Below are positions 15,846 through 25,060 of a DNA stretch of 64,000 bases, one piece after another. The stretch is from Sneathiella aquimaris (GTDB lineage Bacteria > Pseudomonadota > Alphaproteobacteria > Sneathiellales > Sneathiellaceae): positions 1,101,501 through 1,165,500 of the forward strand of contig NZ_CP112881.1 in assembly GCF_026409565.1 (NCBI RefSeq). The letters run 5' to 3'. The position numbers and the translations under genes were made by a program. Within the stretch, counting starts at the first letter, position 1, and the number at the start of each line of letters is the position of its first letter. The notes beneath the pieces were generated by a model. It had not been told where the DNA came from and made no database searches. It saw only the letters and a list, made by a program, of their open reading frames with translations.

Positions 15846-16231
15846 TAGAAATCGCCTATGACGCTCGCCATCTTCGTCTTTAGGGTCGCTGCGTTGAATG
15901 GCTTAACAATATAATTATTCACCCCTGCTTTTTTAGCGGCGATAACGTTTTCTGTTTTGGATTCTGCGGTGATCATAATGAACGGAGTCGCTTTCAGCGC
16001 TTCGTCAGCGCGGACTTCTTTCAGCAGTTCAAACCCGGTCATCGGTTCCATGTTCCAGTCTGAGATCACAAGACCATAGGAACGTCCGCGCATTTTTGTA
16101 AGCGCAGCAGAGCCGTCCGCAGCTTCATCAACATTGTCAAAGCCTAATTGCTTGAGCAGGTTACGAATGATCCGCAGCATAGTCTTGTAGTCATCGATGA
16201 TCAGGATCGGCATGTTCATGTCGACAGCCAT
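15845..16231 (-). CDS. cheY: Chemotaxis response regulator CheY
   Basis: Single receiver domain of 128 residues. Acidic pocket D13-D14, phosphorylation site D58 (VISDWNM), T88 (MITAE) and K110 (IVKPF) are all present, and the WNMEPMTGFELL sequence is CheY-like rather than OmpR-like. It would be phosphorylated by CheA and bind the flagellar switch. GAGGG lies upstream of the ATG. It is first in a two-gene unit with cheZ. Confidence 0.93.
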   Translation of the reverse strand: MAVDMNMPILIIDDYKTMLRIIRNLLKQLGFDNVDEAADGSAALTKMRGRSYGLVISDWNMEPMTGFELLKEVRADEALKATPFIMITAESKTENVIAAKKAGVNNYIVKPFNAATLKTKMASVIGDF

Positions 16232-16429
16232 AGAAATACCCTCTTTAAATAAAGCTTCTTCTAAATCGTTTCAAAAACGGCAAGCACATTGCCATCTCCA
16301 TGCAGGCAAATTTACGAAGGGAAACTAAAAAAATGGTTAATGTCGTGCCTGATCGATAAAATTTCTTGCTAATTTTTTTCTGTCGGCTCGCTGGAGGGCT
16401 TGGGAATCCTGTTTTTGGCGCAGTATTTC

Positions 16430-16458
16430 TTGCCCTAATACTAAAAGAAGTCTTATAT
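16430..16458 (+). promoter_or_regulatory. Predicted sigma70-type promoter of maoC-like gene
   Basis: TTGCCC and TTATAT are separated by 17 bp and lie about 36 bp before the MaoC start, within the 263-bp divergent space upstream of cheY. Confidence 0.4.
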
Positions 16459-16494
16459 ATCGCAGCGCAAAATAAAATAAATCCGGGGTGAAAC

Positions 16495-16929
16495 ATGTCA
16501 TTGTATGAAGAGTTGCATGGGTATTTTTTAGAAGATTTGTCGGTCGGAATGCAGGCTCAATATGCCAAAACAGTTACCGAGGCTGATATTATTCTTTTCT
16601 CCGGTGTTTCAGGCGATACAAATCCCGTGCATTTAAATGCCGAGTTTGCAGCGCAGACCATGTTTAAAGAGCGAATTGCTCACGGTATGCTTTCAGCAAG
16701 TTTTCTGTCGACGATTTTTGGGACCAAGTTGCCGGGACCGGGTGCTATCTATATGAACCAGAACTTGAATTTTAAAGCGCCGGTCTGCATCGGAGACACT
16801 GTGGTGGCTGAGGTTACTTTGCGAGAAATCAATGGGAAACGGGTGTCGTTTGATTGTAAATGTTCTATTGGCGATACGGTCGTTCTTGATGGCGAGGCAA
16901 CGCTGATGGTATCAAAGCGCCCTGAATAA
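16495..16929 (+). CDS. MaoC-like (R)-specific enoyl-CoA hydratase
   Basis: Hot-dog fold protein of 144 residues. The hydratase-2 dyad is D41 and H46 in SGDTNPVHLNAEFA, followed by RIAHGMLSASFLS. This is the PhaJ type, which hydrates trans-2-enoyl-CoA to (R)-3-hydroxyacyl-CoA, feeding polyhydroxyalkanoate or fatty acid metabolism. The length fits single-domain PhaJ. A GGGGTG site precedes the ATG. ribF starts 36 bp later on the same strand. No PHA synthase is visible, so the pathway is not settled. Confidence 0.87.
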   Translation: MSLYEELHGYFLEDLSVGMQAQYAKTVTEADIILFSGVSGDTNPVHLNAEFAAQTMFKERIAHGMLSASFLSTIFGTKLPGPGAIYMNQNLNFKAPVCIGDTVVAEVTLREINGKRVSFDCKCSIGDTVVLDGEATLMVSKRPE

Positions 16930-16965
16930 TAATAAAAAAATGTAAAGCTAAGCTGGAGTTTTGGA

Positions 16966-17955
16966 ATGCGCGTAATGCGAAAATATACGGATGTGCCGCC
17001 AGACGTTAAAGGTCTGGTTCTGGCTATTGGAAATTTTGATGGCGTCCACCGTGGCCACCAGTCCGTGATCGCGCAGGCTCAGGAAAAAGCCAAAGAAAAA
17101 GGCGTTTTGTCAGGCGTTCTGACGTTTGAGCCGCATTCACGCGAGTTTTTTGCACCGGATGCCCCTCCCTTTCGTTTGTCGAATCTGGAAACGAAAGCGG
17201 CCCATCTGAACTGGCTTAAAGTCGACGTGATGGTTGCTTTGAAGTTTGATCTGGAATTTTCCCAAAAATCAGCAGAACGGTTTGTCAAGGATGTGCTTGT
17301 TGACGGTTTCGGCGTGTCCCACGTTGTTGTCGGATACGATTTTATTTTTGGGCATAAGCGTCAGGGGACGACGGTTCTGCTCGCTGAACTTGGGCGTCAA
17401 TTTGGCTTTGGCGTAACGGTTGTCGAGCCGGTGGGTGAAGAGACCGTAATTTTCTCGTCTACCGCCATACGTGAAAGTCTCGCACAAGGGAACCCCTTGA
17501 AGGCCGCCAAATTGCTGGGGCATTGGTGGGAGGTCGAAGGACGGGTCGTTGAGGGGGATAAGCGCGGGCGGACCATCGGGTTTCCGACCGCTAACATACC
17601 GATTACCCACTACCACCCGCCAAAGTTAGGGGTTTATGCGGTGCGTGTCGGACTACATGAAGCGGGCAGTACCACTTGGGTGGATGGCGTAGCCAACTAT
17701 GGGAACCGACCGACATTTGACAAGAAAGACGTTCTCTTGGAAGTCCACCTTCTGGATTTTAATGAAACACTCTATGGCCGTAAAATCCGTGTTGCGTTTG
17801 TTGACTTTATTCGCGAAGAGAAAAAGTTCTCTGGCATTGACGAATTGGAGGCGCAGATTATTCGGGACGTTGCATCCGCCCGTCAGATTTTGAACGACCC
17901 TGCGAACAGCCAAACCAAATATGCGGATAAAAACAATCATGCGGCAGAGAATTGA
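16966..17955 (+). CDS. ribF: Bifunctional riboflavin kinase/FAD synthetase
   Basis: Makes FMN and FAD from riboflavin. The N-terminal adenylyltransferase domain begins with LAIGNFDGVHRGHQSVI (HxGH-like nucleotide motif) and contains VVVGYDFIFGHKRQG and SSTAIRESLAQG. The C-terminal kinase domain has GRTIGFPTANI and GVANYGNRPTF. Length of 329 residues is normal. The 266-bp gap before ileS separates it from the next transcription unit. Confidence 0.96.
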   Translation: MRVMRKYTDVPPDVKGLVLAIGNFDGVHRGHQSVIAQAQEKAKEKGVLSGVLTFEPHSREFFAPDAPPFRLSNLETKAAHLNWLKVDVMVALKFDLEFSQKSAERFVKDVLVDGFGVSHVVVGYDFIFGHKRQGTTVLLAELGRQFGFGVTVVEPVGEETVIFSSTAIRESLAQGNPLKAAKLLGHWWEVEGRVVEGDKRGRTIGFPTANIPITHYHPPKLGVYAVRVGLHEAGSTTWVDGVANYGNRPTFDKKDVLLEVHLLDFNETLYGRKIRVAFVDFIREEKKFSGIDELEAQIIRDVASARQILNDPANSQTKYADKNNHAAEN

Positions 17956-18221
17956 TTGTTTCGCGCCATATTCTGTAAAAGGATATCTCGACAGTATATC
18001 TGTGAATTGATACAACGAGCGTCATGAAATTTAAAAAGCGTATATGGATAGGCATCCTGCCCGTTGGTGGCACACTTTGCCGAATTATTGTCCCGGCCTT
18101 TCAAGGATAAGGTCGGGTAATGTTGGCTGTGCCGGTTTCTTGCCAGAACGCCGCTTTTCGGGATCCACTGTCCCGCTCACACTTCGTTATAATAGATTAC
18201 TGTTAGGATCAGTTTGCCCCT

Positions 18222-21029
18222 ATGAGCACTGACTATAAATCAACACTTTTCCTCCCGACAACAAGCTTTCCAATGAAGGCCGGTTTGCCCAACAAAGAAC
18301 CCGCCATTCTGGAACGCTGGGAAAAAATAGATTTGTTCCGCAAACTTCGCGAACAATCGAAAGATCGGGAACAGTTTGTTCTTCATGATGGCCCTCCCTA
18401 CGCAAATGGTCATTTGCATATGGGACATGCGGTCAATAAAGTCCTGAAAGATGTCATCAATAGAAGCCAGCAGATGCAGGGTAAAAATGCCCATTATGTT
18501 CCCGGTTGGGATTGTCATGGTTTGCCGATTGAATGGAAGATTGAGGAAAAATACCGCAAAGCAGGTAAAGACAAGGACGATGTACCTGTTGTTGAATTCC
18601 GCAAAGAATGCCGGGACTTTGCTGCAGAATGGATCGATATTCAGCGCGAAGAGTTTAAGCGCCTTGGTGTGACCGCTGACTGGGAAAATCCTTATATCAC
18701 CATGAGCTTTGATGCCGAAGCGCAAATTGTTCGTGAATTGTTGAAATTTGCAATGAACGGCGGGTTGTATCGCGGCTCTAAGCCGGTTATGTGGTCCCCG
18801 GTTGAAAAAACGGCACTGGCCGAGGCTGAGGTCGAATATCACGATCATGTCTCGACAACGATCTATGTTCGCTTCCCTGTGGAGCAGAGGGCTGATTTCA
18901 TGGAAGGCGCCAGTATCGTTATCTGGACAACCACGCCATGGACGATGCCCGGTAACCGTGCCATTTCCTATGGTGCTGAAATCGATTATGTCGGTGTTCA
19001 GGTGACAGCGGTTGCGGAAGACAGCCTTGGTAAGGTTGGCGAAAAATTCTTCGTGGCTGAGGCCTTGCTCGAAGACTTGAAGTCAGAAGCAGGTATTACG
19101 GAAACAGACACATTTTGGACAGGTAAAGGCTCCGCGTTTGCCGATGTTATTTGCCGCCACCCGTTTGCGGGCCAAGGATATGATTTCCCCGTACCATTGC
19201 TGGATGGTGATCATGTTACGGTGGATGCCGGTACGGGCTTTGTTCACACTGCCCCTGGCCATGGTCAGGAAGATTTCGAGGTCTGCAAAGAGCATAATAT
19301 CGAAATCCCTCAGACTGTGGATGAAGATGGTACATTCTTCAAACATGTTCCGATGTTTGCGGGGGAGCATGTGTATAAATGCAATGACCATGTGGCCGAT
19401 GAGCTGCAAGCCGCGGGCGCATTGCTGAAACGCGGTAAAATCAAGCACTCCTACCCGCATTCATGGCGTTCAAAAGCACCGTTGATTTTCAGAAATACCA
19501 GCCAATGGTTCGTATCGATGGAAACCAATGATTTGCGGAAGAAAGCCCTGAAGGCCATCGACGACACCAAATGGTATCCTAAATCAGGACATCGCCGACT
19601 TTATACGATGGTGGAAAGCCGGCCGGACTGGGTCCTGTCACGGCAACGCGCGTGGGGTGTGCCGATCACGGTTTTTGCGCATAAAGAAACCGGCGAAATT
19701 ATCCGCGACGAAGACGTTAACGGCCGGATCGTTGATGCGATGGAAGCCGAAGGTGCAGATGCATGGTTTGCCTCTGATGCCAGCCGTTTCCTCGGGGACA
19801 AATATGATCCTGATGATTACGAGCAGATCATGGATATTCTGGATGTATGGTTCGATTCAGGGAGTACCCATGCCTTTACTCTGGAAAACCGTCCAGAGAT
19901 GAAATGGCCTGCAGATCTGTATCTGGAAGGCACGGACCAGCATCGTGGATGGTTCCATTCTTCTCTTTTGGAATCTTGTGGTACTCGCGGACGTGCGCCG
20001 TATGATGGCGTTCTGACGCATGGCTTTGTGATGGATGGCAAAGGACGGAAAATGTCCAAGTCATTGGGGAATACCGTTGTTCCTGAGAAAATCATCAAGC
20101 AGAGTGGCGCTGATATCCTGCGGCTTTGGGTGGTGGCGTCTGATTACACCGAAGACATGCGGATTGGTAATGAAATTATTCAGGGCCAGGTTGACAGTTA
20201 TCGTCGCCTGAGAAACACCCTGCGGTTCATTCTTGGTAATCTGGCGGACTGGGATGATGCAGAAAAAGTTGATGTTGCAGACATGCCGGAATTGGAGCAA
20301 TGGGTGCTTCACCGTCTTTCCGTTCTGGACGAGCAAGTTCGCAAAAATTGCAATGAATATGAGTTCAGCCGGATGTTCTCGGCTGTACAGAATTTCTGTA
20401 CCCTTGAACTGTCTGCCTTCTATTTCGACATCAGAAAAGACGTTTTATACTGCGATGGTGTGAACGATGTCCGCCGCCGCGCGGCTCGGACTGTTCTGGA
20501 TCAATTGTTCCATTGTCTGACTGCCTGGTTGGCCCCGGTTCTGGTTTTCACCGCTGAAGAAACCTGGCAGGCCCGCTTCCCGGATGAAGACTACAGTGTT
20601 CATATGAACCAGTTCCCCGACATCCCCGCAAGTTGGCGCAACGAGGTCTTGGATGAAAAGTGGTCTCAGGTCCGGTCGTTCCGTCGTGTTGTCACAGGCG
20701 CGCTGGAAATTGAACGCCGCGAAAAAAGAATTGGGTCCAGTTTGCAGGCGGCGCCAGCGGTGTTTGTGAACGAAGATTACTATTCACTCCTTGAAGCTTT
20801 GCCACTTGATGATATCTGTATTACGTCTGGCTTGACGCTTGTTCGGGATGCTGCTCCTGAAGATGCCTTCACTTTGGAGGATGTTGACGGGGTTGCGGTT
20901 GTTCCGGCGATAGCTCAAGGTGAAAAATGCCAGCGTTGCTGGAAGGTGCTGGACGAAGTGGGTAAACAGCAAGACCATGACGATCTGTGCGGTCGGTGTG
21001 CAGATGTTGTGAGCAGCCTGTCGACATAA
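18222..21029 (+). CDS. ileS: Isoleucyl-tRNA synthetase
   Basis: Class I synthetase of 935 residues. The HMGH nucleotide motif is at 66-69 and KMSKS at 610-614. The editing (CP1) domain includes WTTTPWTMPGN and the DxGTGxVHxAPGHG stretch (DAGTGFVHTAPGHG). The C-terminal zinc finger CQRCW...CGRC shows the bacterial type. A TATAAT at 18188-18193 lies 29 bp before the ATG, with no good -35. No T-box-like leader was seen. lspA follows at 10 bp; ileS-lspA linkage is widespread in bacteria. Confidence 0.98.
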   Translation: MSTDYKSTLFLPTTSFPMKAGLPNKEPAILERWEKIDLFRKLREQSKDREQFVLHDGPPYANGHLHMGHAVNKVLKDVINRSQQMQGKNAHYVPGWDCHGLPIEWKIEEKYRKAGKDKDDVPVVEFRKECRDFAAEWIDIQREEFKRLGVTADWENPYITMSFDAEAQIVRELLKFAMNGGLYRGSKPVMWSPVEKTALAEAEVEYHDHVSTTIYVRFPVEQRADFMEGASIVIWTTTPWTMPGNRAISYGAEIDYVGVQVTAVAEDSLGKVGEKFFVAEALLEDLKSEAGITETDTFWTGKGSAFADVICRHPFAGQGYDFPVPLLDGDHVTVDAGTGFVHTAPGHGQEDFEVCKEHNIEIPQTVDEDGTFFKHVPMFAGEHVYKCNDHVADELQAAGALLKRGKIKHSYPHSWRSKAPLIFRNTSQWFVSMETNDLRKKALKAIDDTKWYPKSGHRRLYTMVESRPDWVLSRQRAWGVPITVFAHKETGEIIRDEDVNGRIVDAMEAEGADAWFASDASRFLGDKYDPDDYEQIMDILDVWFDSGSTHAFTLENRPEMKWPADLYLEGTDQHRGWFHSSLLESCGTRGRAPYDGVLTHGFVMDGKGRKMSKSLGNTVVPEKIIKQSGADILRLWVVASDYTEDMRIGNEIIQGQVDSYRRLRNTLRFILGNLADWDDAEKVDVADMPELEQWVLHRLSVLDEQVRKNCNEYEFSRMFSAVQNFCTLELSAFYFDIRKDVLYCDGVNDVRRRAARTVLDQLFHCLTAWLAPVLVFTAEETWQARFPDEDYSVHMNQFPDIPASWRNEVLDEKWSQVRSFRRVVTGALEIERREKRIGSSLQAAPAVFVNEDYYSLLEALPLDDICITSGLTLVRDAAPEDAFTLEDVDGVAVVPAIAQGEKCQRCWKVLDEVGKQQDHDDLCGRCADVVSSLST

Positions 21030-21039
21030 AGGATATCGA

Positions 21040-21525
21040 GTGAACCCAGTGTTGAGATTAGGTCTGATTGTGGCAACCATTAGTGTTGCCATTGATCAGG
21101 TCTTCAAAATTCAAATGGTTGAATTCATGGCGTCACATCCCTACGGGATCGATGTGACGTCGTTTTTCCGGCTGGTTATGGTTTGGAACAGCGGTGTCAG
21201 TTTTGGCATGTTTGCAGGCGGTGAGGTGACACGCTGGATTTTGATCGGTGTTTCTTTGCTGATCTGTCTGGTGTTGGTCATTTGGATGGCAAGAACCCAG
21301 GATAAACTGCTTGGATTGTCACTTGGTCTGGTGCTGGGCGGTGCCTTGGGGAATGTCATTGATCGTCTGCATTATGGGCGGGTTGCTGACTTTTTTGATG
21401 TTGACCTTATTTTTATGCGTTGGCCTGCTTTTAACATTGCCGATATGTGTATTGTCGGCGGTGTTTTACTTATGTTGGTGCAAAGCTTGTTTTTTGACGA
21501 AAATTCGTCTAAAAAAGACCCGTAA
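21040..21525 (+). CDS. lspA: Lipoprotein signal peptidase (signal peptidase II)
   Basis: Aspartic membrane protease of 161 residues that removes the signal peptide from diacylglyceryl-modified prolipoproteins. Four hydrophobic segments are visible, and the catalytic Asp pair is D117 (GRVADFFD) and D135 (FNIADMCI). It starts with GTG at 21040, 10 bp after ileS, and is followed 17 bp later by a predicted lipoprotein gene that would be its substrate. Confidence 0.96.
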   Translation: MNPVLRLGLIVATISVAIDQVFKIQMVEFMASHPYGIDVTSFFRLVMVWNSGVSFGMFAGGEVTRWILIGVSLLICLVLVIWMARTQDKLLGLSLGLVLGGALGNVIDRLHYGRVADFFDVDLIFMRWPAFNIADMCIVGGVLLMLVQSLFFDENSSKKDP

Positions 21526-21542
21526 TCCAAGGGGGTATTCAA

Positions 21543-22127
21543 ATGTCTAAATTATCGGGAATGACAGTTTGTCTTCTTCTCAGCACTGTTGTACTGACAG
21601 GCTGTGAGGGTACGCGACAGGCGTTGGGGATTGATGGCAAAAAAGCCCCGGATGAATTCGCGGTTCTGACAAAGGCGCCATTGATTATTCCGCCTGACTT
21701 TTCCTTGCGTCCGCCGTCTCCAGGTCAGCGCGGACCACAGGATTTCAAAGTACAGGAAAATGCGCGAAATACGTTGTTCGGGCGTTCTTCTTCAAGTGGT
21801 GTGATTACACAGGAAGAAGCCGCAGCCGCGGGAACGTCTGCCGGTGAATTGGCGTTGTTGCGAAAAGCAGATGCGGACGTCGTTGATCCAGCCATTCGCG
21901 AAGTTGTGGATCAGGAAACATCAACGCTTGCTGAAAATGATGAAACATTGGTCGAAAAGATCATGTTCTGGCAAACGCAACCTAAATATGGATCCGTTGT
22001 TGATCCGGTTCAGGAAAAGAAACGAATTCAGGAAAATGCAGCTTTGGGTAACTCACCGTCAGCTGGCGGGGATACCCCAACCATCGAACGGCGTAAACGG
22101 GCATTACTTGAAGGTCTTTTTGACTAG
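21543..22127 (+). CDS. DUF3035 lipoprotein, BamF-like
   Basis: Exported lipoprotein of 194 residues. The signal peptide ends in a lipobox LTGC with the modified Cys at 21. The KAPDEFAVLTKAPLIIPPDF and LRPPSPG segments are the DUF3035 hallmark. In Caulobacter such a protein (BamF) was reported with the outer-membrane assembly complex; function here is inferred from that. The gene is third in ileS-lspA-DUF3035, a common alphaproteobacterial order, followed by a hairpin and the M16 pair. Confidence 0.88.
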   Translation: MSKLSGMTVCLLLSTVVLTGCEGTRQALGIDGKKAPDEFAVLTKAPLIIPPDFSLRPPSPGQRGPQDFKVQENARNTLFGRSSSSGVITQEEAAAAGTSAGELALLRKADADVVDPAIREVVDQETSTLAENDETLVEKIMFWQTQPKYGSVVDPVQEKKRIQENAALGNSPSAGGDTPTIERRKRALLEGLFD

Positions 22128-22142
22128 GCTTTGATTAACAAG

Positions 22143-22173
22143 GCACAGGAGATATTCCGAAATCTGTGCTTTT
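22143..22173 (+). terminator. Possible weak terminator
   Basis: GCACAG and CTGTGC form a 6-bp stem with interrupted pairing inside, followed by TTTTC. It lies between the DUF3035 gene and the M16 pair. Confidence 0.35.
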
Positions 22174-22267
22174 CATCAAAACGTTACCCTATTAATTGCA
22201 TTCTGCACTTGCAATCCGTTGCATCATCTCCTTAATGAAGGAAGAGGATAAAGGGAGCCTGAACAGA

Positions 22268-23623
22268 ATGAAAAAACTCGTTACCAGAGTTATCGTTTTC
22301 TGCGTTTTAAGTGGTGCATTGATATCTGCGGCACTTGCAGATACCGGCAAAATTCCAACGTTATTTGAACCAAAAACAACTACTCTTGAAAATGGGATGG
22401 ATGTAGTGGTGATCGAAGATCATCGCGCGCCTGTTGTGACTCACATGGTTTGGTACCGGGCCGGTTCGGCGGACGAGCCTGCCGGGAAATCAGGTATCGC
22501 CCATTTTCTTGAACATTTGATGTTCAAAGGCACGAAGAAAATTCCATCTGGCCAGTTCTCTGCAATCGTTGCTCAAAATGGTGGGCAGGACAATGCATTT
22601 ACCTCCTCTGACTATACAGCTTATTACCAAAATGCCAGTGTCGATAAATTGCCGCTTTTAATGGAAATGGAAGCGGACCGGATGACCAATCTGATTTTAA
22701 GTGATGACGCTGTTGGGGCTGAATTGCAGGTCGTTTTGGAAGAACGGTCTCAGCGGACGGACAACAATCCCAACGCCTTGCTAGGCGAACAAATGAGTGC
22801 CGCGCAATTTTTGGCCCACCCGTATGGAATCCCGGTGATTGGCTGGAGGCATGAGATAGAACAGCTGACAACGCAGGATGCCATAAACTGGTACAAAAAG
22901 CACTATGCGCCGAACAATGCAATTCTGGTGGTAGCGGGCGATGTTGATGCGAATGACGTATTCGACCTTGCAAGAAAATATTATGGCCCGGCTAAACCCA
23001 TCGAGATAGAACCTAGAGTGCGTTTGCAAGAGCCCCCTCAACTTGCCAAGCGGATTTTGGTAATGAAGGATAAGCGGGTGCGGGAGCCGTCCTGGCGGCA
23101 GGTGTATTTGGCGCCGAGTGCGCGCACCGGTGATCTGGGTGAGGTTCGCGCCTTAGAGGTTCTAACAGAAATTCTCGGCGGAGGCGTAACAAGTCGGCTT
23201 TATTCCAGGCTGGTGATTGATGAGAAAATAGCAGCGTCAGTTGGAAGTTACTATCGCGCAGGCTCTTTTGATCCGTCCGGGTTCACGCTGTATGGCGTGC
23301 CTTCAAACGGTATTGAGTTGGAACAGTTGGAAGAGAAAATCGCCGTGATAGTTGCAGATGTTGTTGAAAACGGTGTGACGGAAGAGGAAGTCACGCGCGC
23401 AAAGAAGCAACTTCTTGCTGCGGCGATTTACGCGCGTGACAGCATCAGTGGTGCCGCAAATATTTTTGGTGGGGCGCTGGCCAGTGGGGAGACGCTGGAT
23501 AATATTGTCAACTGGCCTGCACAGATTAATCAGGTGACCGCCGAACAGATACAACAGGCGGCGAAAAAGGTTTTTGTTGATCGACAGTCAGTCGTGGGAC
23601 ATCTCCTGCCGGAGGGTAAATAA
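22268..23623 (+). CDS. M16 family zinc metallopeptidase, catalytic, exported
   Basis: 451 residues from ATG 22268, which has GGGAG nine bases upstream and opens a clear signal peptide (MKKLVTRVIV...AALA). A longer in-frame start at 22196 would bury the signal. The inverted zinc motif HFLEH gives H79, E82 and H83, and E159 lies exactly 76 residues on, as the family requires. The protein is probably periplasmic. The next gene encodes a partner without the zinc motif; such pairs form heterodimeric peptidases similar to mitochondrial processing peptidase. Substrate unknown. Confidence 0.93.
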   Translation: MKKLVTRVIVFCVLSGALISAALADTGKIPTLFEPKTTTLENGMDVVVIEDHRAPVVTHMVWYRAGSADEPAGKSGIAHFLEHLMFKGTKKIPSGQFSAIVAQNGGQDNAFTSSDYTAYYQNASVDKLPLLMEMEADRMTNLILSDDAVGAELQVVLEERSQRTDNNPNALLGEQMSAAQFLAHPYGIPVIGWRHEIEQLTTQDAINWYKKHYAPNNAILVVAGDVDANDVFDLARKYYGPAKPIEIEPRVRLQEPPQLAKRILVMKDKRVREPSWRQVYLAPSARTGDLGEVRALEVLTEILGGGVTSRLYSRLVIDEKIAASVGSYYRAGSFDPSGFTLYGVPSNGIELEQLEEKIAVIVADVVENGVTEEEVTRAKKQLLAAAIYARDSISGAANIFGGALASGETLDNIVNWPAQINQVTAEQIQQAAKKVFVDRQSVVGHLLPEGK

Positions 23624-23624
23624 C

Positions 23625-24947
23625 ATGGGAACTTTCTCAATGAAGACATCGTTTTTATCCGCCCTGGTCATACTTGTTGGTCTATTGCCAGTCCCGGCTT
23701 TGAGCGCTGATATTCAGGAGGTTACAACTAAGGGCGGTATCAAAGCCTGGTTTGTTCAGGAAAAATCCATTCCGATTGTCAGTATGGAAGTGGTCTGGCG
23801 CGGCGGGGCAAGTCTGGATGGTAAAGACAAAGCCGGCCTTGCCAGTCTCGCGGCCTCTACAATGGATGAAGGGGCGGGTGACCTGGACAGCCGTGCTTTT
23901 CAGACGCGACTTTCTGATTTGGCGATTTCATTGCGTTTCGATGCGGCAAAGGACAATTTTCAAGGGAGCTTGAAGACCTTGCGCGAAAACCGTGAAGAAG
24001 CTTTCCGCCTGTTTGGATTGGCGATTACGGATCCTCAGTTTGCCGAAGAGCCAGTCGAAAGAATTCGTAATCAGATTCTGGTCAACTTGAACAGAAAGCT
24101 TTCAGATCCGAATAGTCTTGCAGGCAGGGCCTGGTTCGAAGCCGCTTTTGATGGACACCCATATGCTGTTCCAAGTGACGGAACGGTGGAGAGCGTTAAA
24201 CGTATTACCATTAATGATTTGAAAAACTTCAAAAAACGTCAGATCGCAAGAGACAATATGGTTATCTCGGTGATTGGAGATATTTCCAAAGAAGAACTTA
24301 TGACTCTTCTTGATAAAACGTTTTTGCCCATTCCAAAAAAAGCTGAAATCAATACGCCTGAGATTGCGGCCCCGAATACTGAAAAAGGGGTGATCGTAAT
24401 TGATCAGGACATCCCGCAAAGTGTGGTGGTCTTTGGTGGACAAGGTGTTTTAAGAGATGACGATGATTATTACGCGGCCTACGTGTTGAATTATATTCTG
24501 GGCGGCGGTGGGTTCGAGTCCCGTTTGAACAAAGAAGTCAGAGAAGAGCGCGGGCTGGTTTATTCAATTTACAGCTATCTTTATCCGTTACGGTCAGCCG
24601 GGCTGCAACTGGGCGGATTTGGGACAAGTAATGCTTCCGCCGGAGAAGCCATATCATTGGTAAGGGCCGAAATTCGGAAGATCCGCGAAAATGGTGTGAC
24701 GGAAAAAGAGCTCGCCTCTGCAAAGACCTATCTGAACGGTTCCTTTCCATTGCGTTTGTCTTCAAACTCCAATATCGCCAATATCATGGTCAGCATGCAA
24801 CTGCATGACCTGCCCATCGATTATCTTCAAAACCGGCCGAAGCTTATTAATGCAGTAACCTTGGAAGATATAAAACGGGTAGCCAATAAATTGATGGATC
24901 CTGATAATCTGTTGATAGCTGTTGTTGGAAAACCAAAAGGTCTTTGA
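23625..24947 (+). CDS. M16 family protein, non-catalytic partner, exported
   Basis: Signal peptide followed by two M16 domains, 440 residues from ATG 23625. The segment aligned with the zinc motif reads GLASLAASTMDEGAG, so the HxxEH ligands are absent. The C-terminal domain keeps the LGGGGFESRLNKEVREERGLVYS signature. It starts one base after the stop of the catalytic gene, with GGAGG upstream, so coupled expression is likely. Role: structural or substrate-binding subunit of an M16 heterodimer. Confidence 0.9.
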   Translation: MGTFSMKTSFLSALVILVGLLPVPALSADIQEVTTKGGIKAWFVQEKSIPIVSMEVVWRGGASLDGKDKAGLASLAASTMDEGAGDLDSRAFQTRLSDLAISLRFDAAKDNFQGSLKTLRENREEAFRLFGLAITDPQFAEEPVERIRNQILVNLNRKLSDPNSLAGRAWFEAAFDGHPYAVPSDGTVESVKRITINDLKNFKKRQIARDNMVISVIGDISKEELMTLLDKTFLPIPKKAEINTPEIAAPNTEKGVIVIDQDIPQSVVVFGGQGVLRDDDDYYAAYVLNYILGGGGFESRLNKEVREERGLVYSIYSYLYPLRSAGLQLGGFGTSNASAGEAISLVRAEIRKIRENGVTEKELASAKTYLNGSFPLRLSSNSNIANIMVSMQLHDLPIDYLQNRPKLINAVTLEDIKRVANKLMDPDNLLIAVVGKPKGL

Positions 24948-25060
24948 ATTATTCAAAATCTACAAAAAGTGTTGGGTGGCTTTAACTGTATTTGATAGGG
25001 TTTGACCACCAGTTTTTGATGCGTCTTCTTGTAACCCTGCCAACAATAGTAAGAAAAATC

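Noticed and set aside
16414-16432. Sigma54-like TTGGCGCAG...TTGC upstream of maoC
   Set aside because: The GG to GC spacing is 13 rather than the required 10 bases.
17956-18221. Possible leader RNA or T-box before ileS
   Set aside because: No T-box consensus, specifier loop or terminator/antiterminator pair is visible; only a TATAAT near 18188.
24508-24524. tRNA T-arm-like sequence GGGTTCGAGTCCCG
   Set aside because: It is inside the M16 coding sequence (GGGFESR), and no acceptor or anticodon arm can be built around it.
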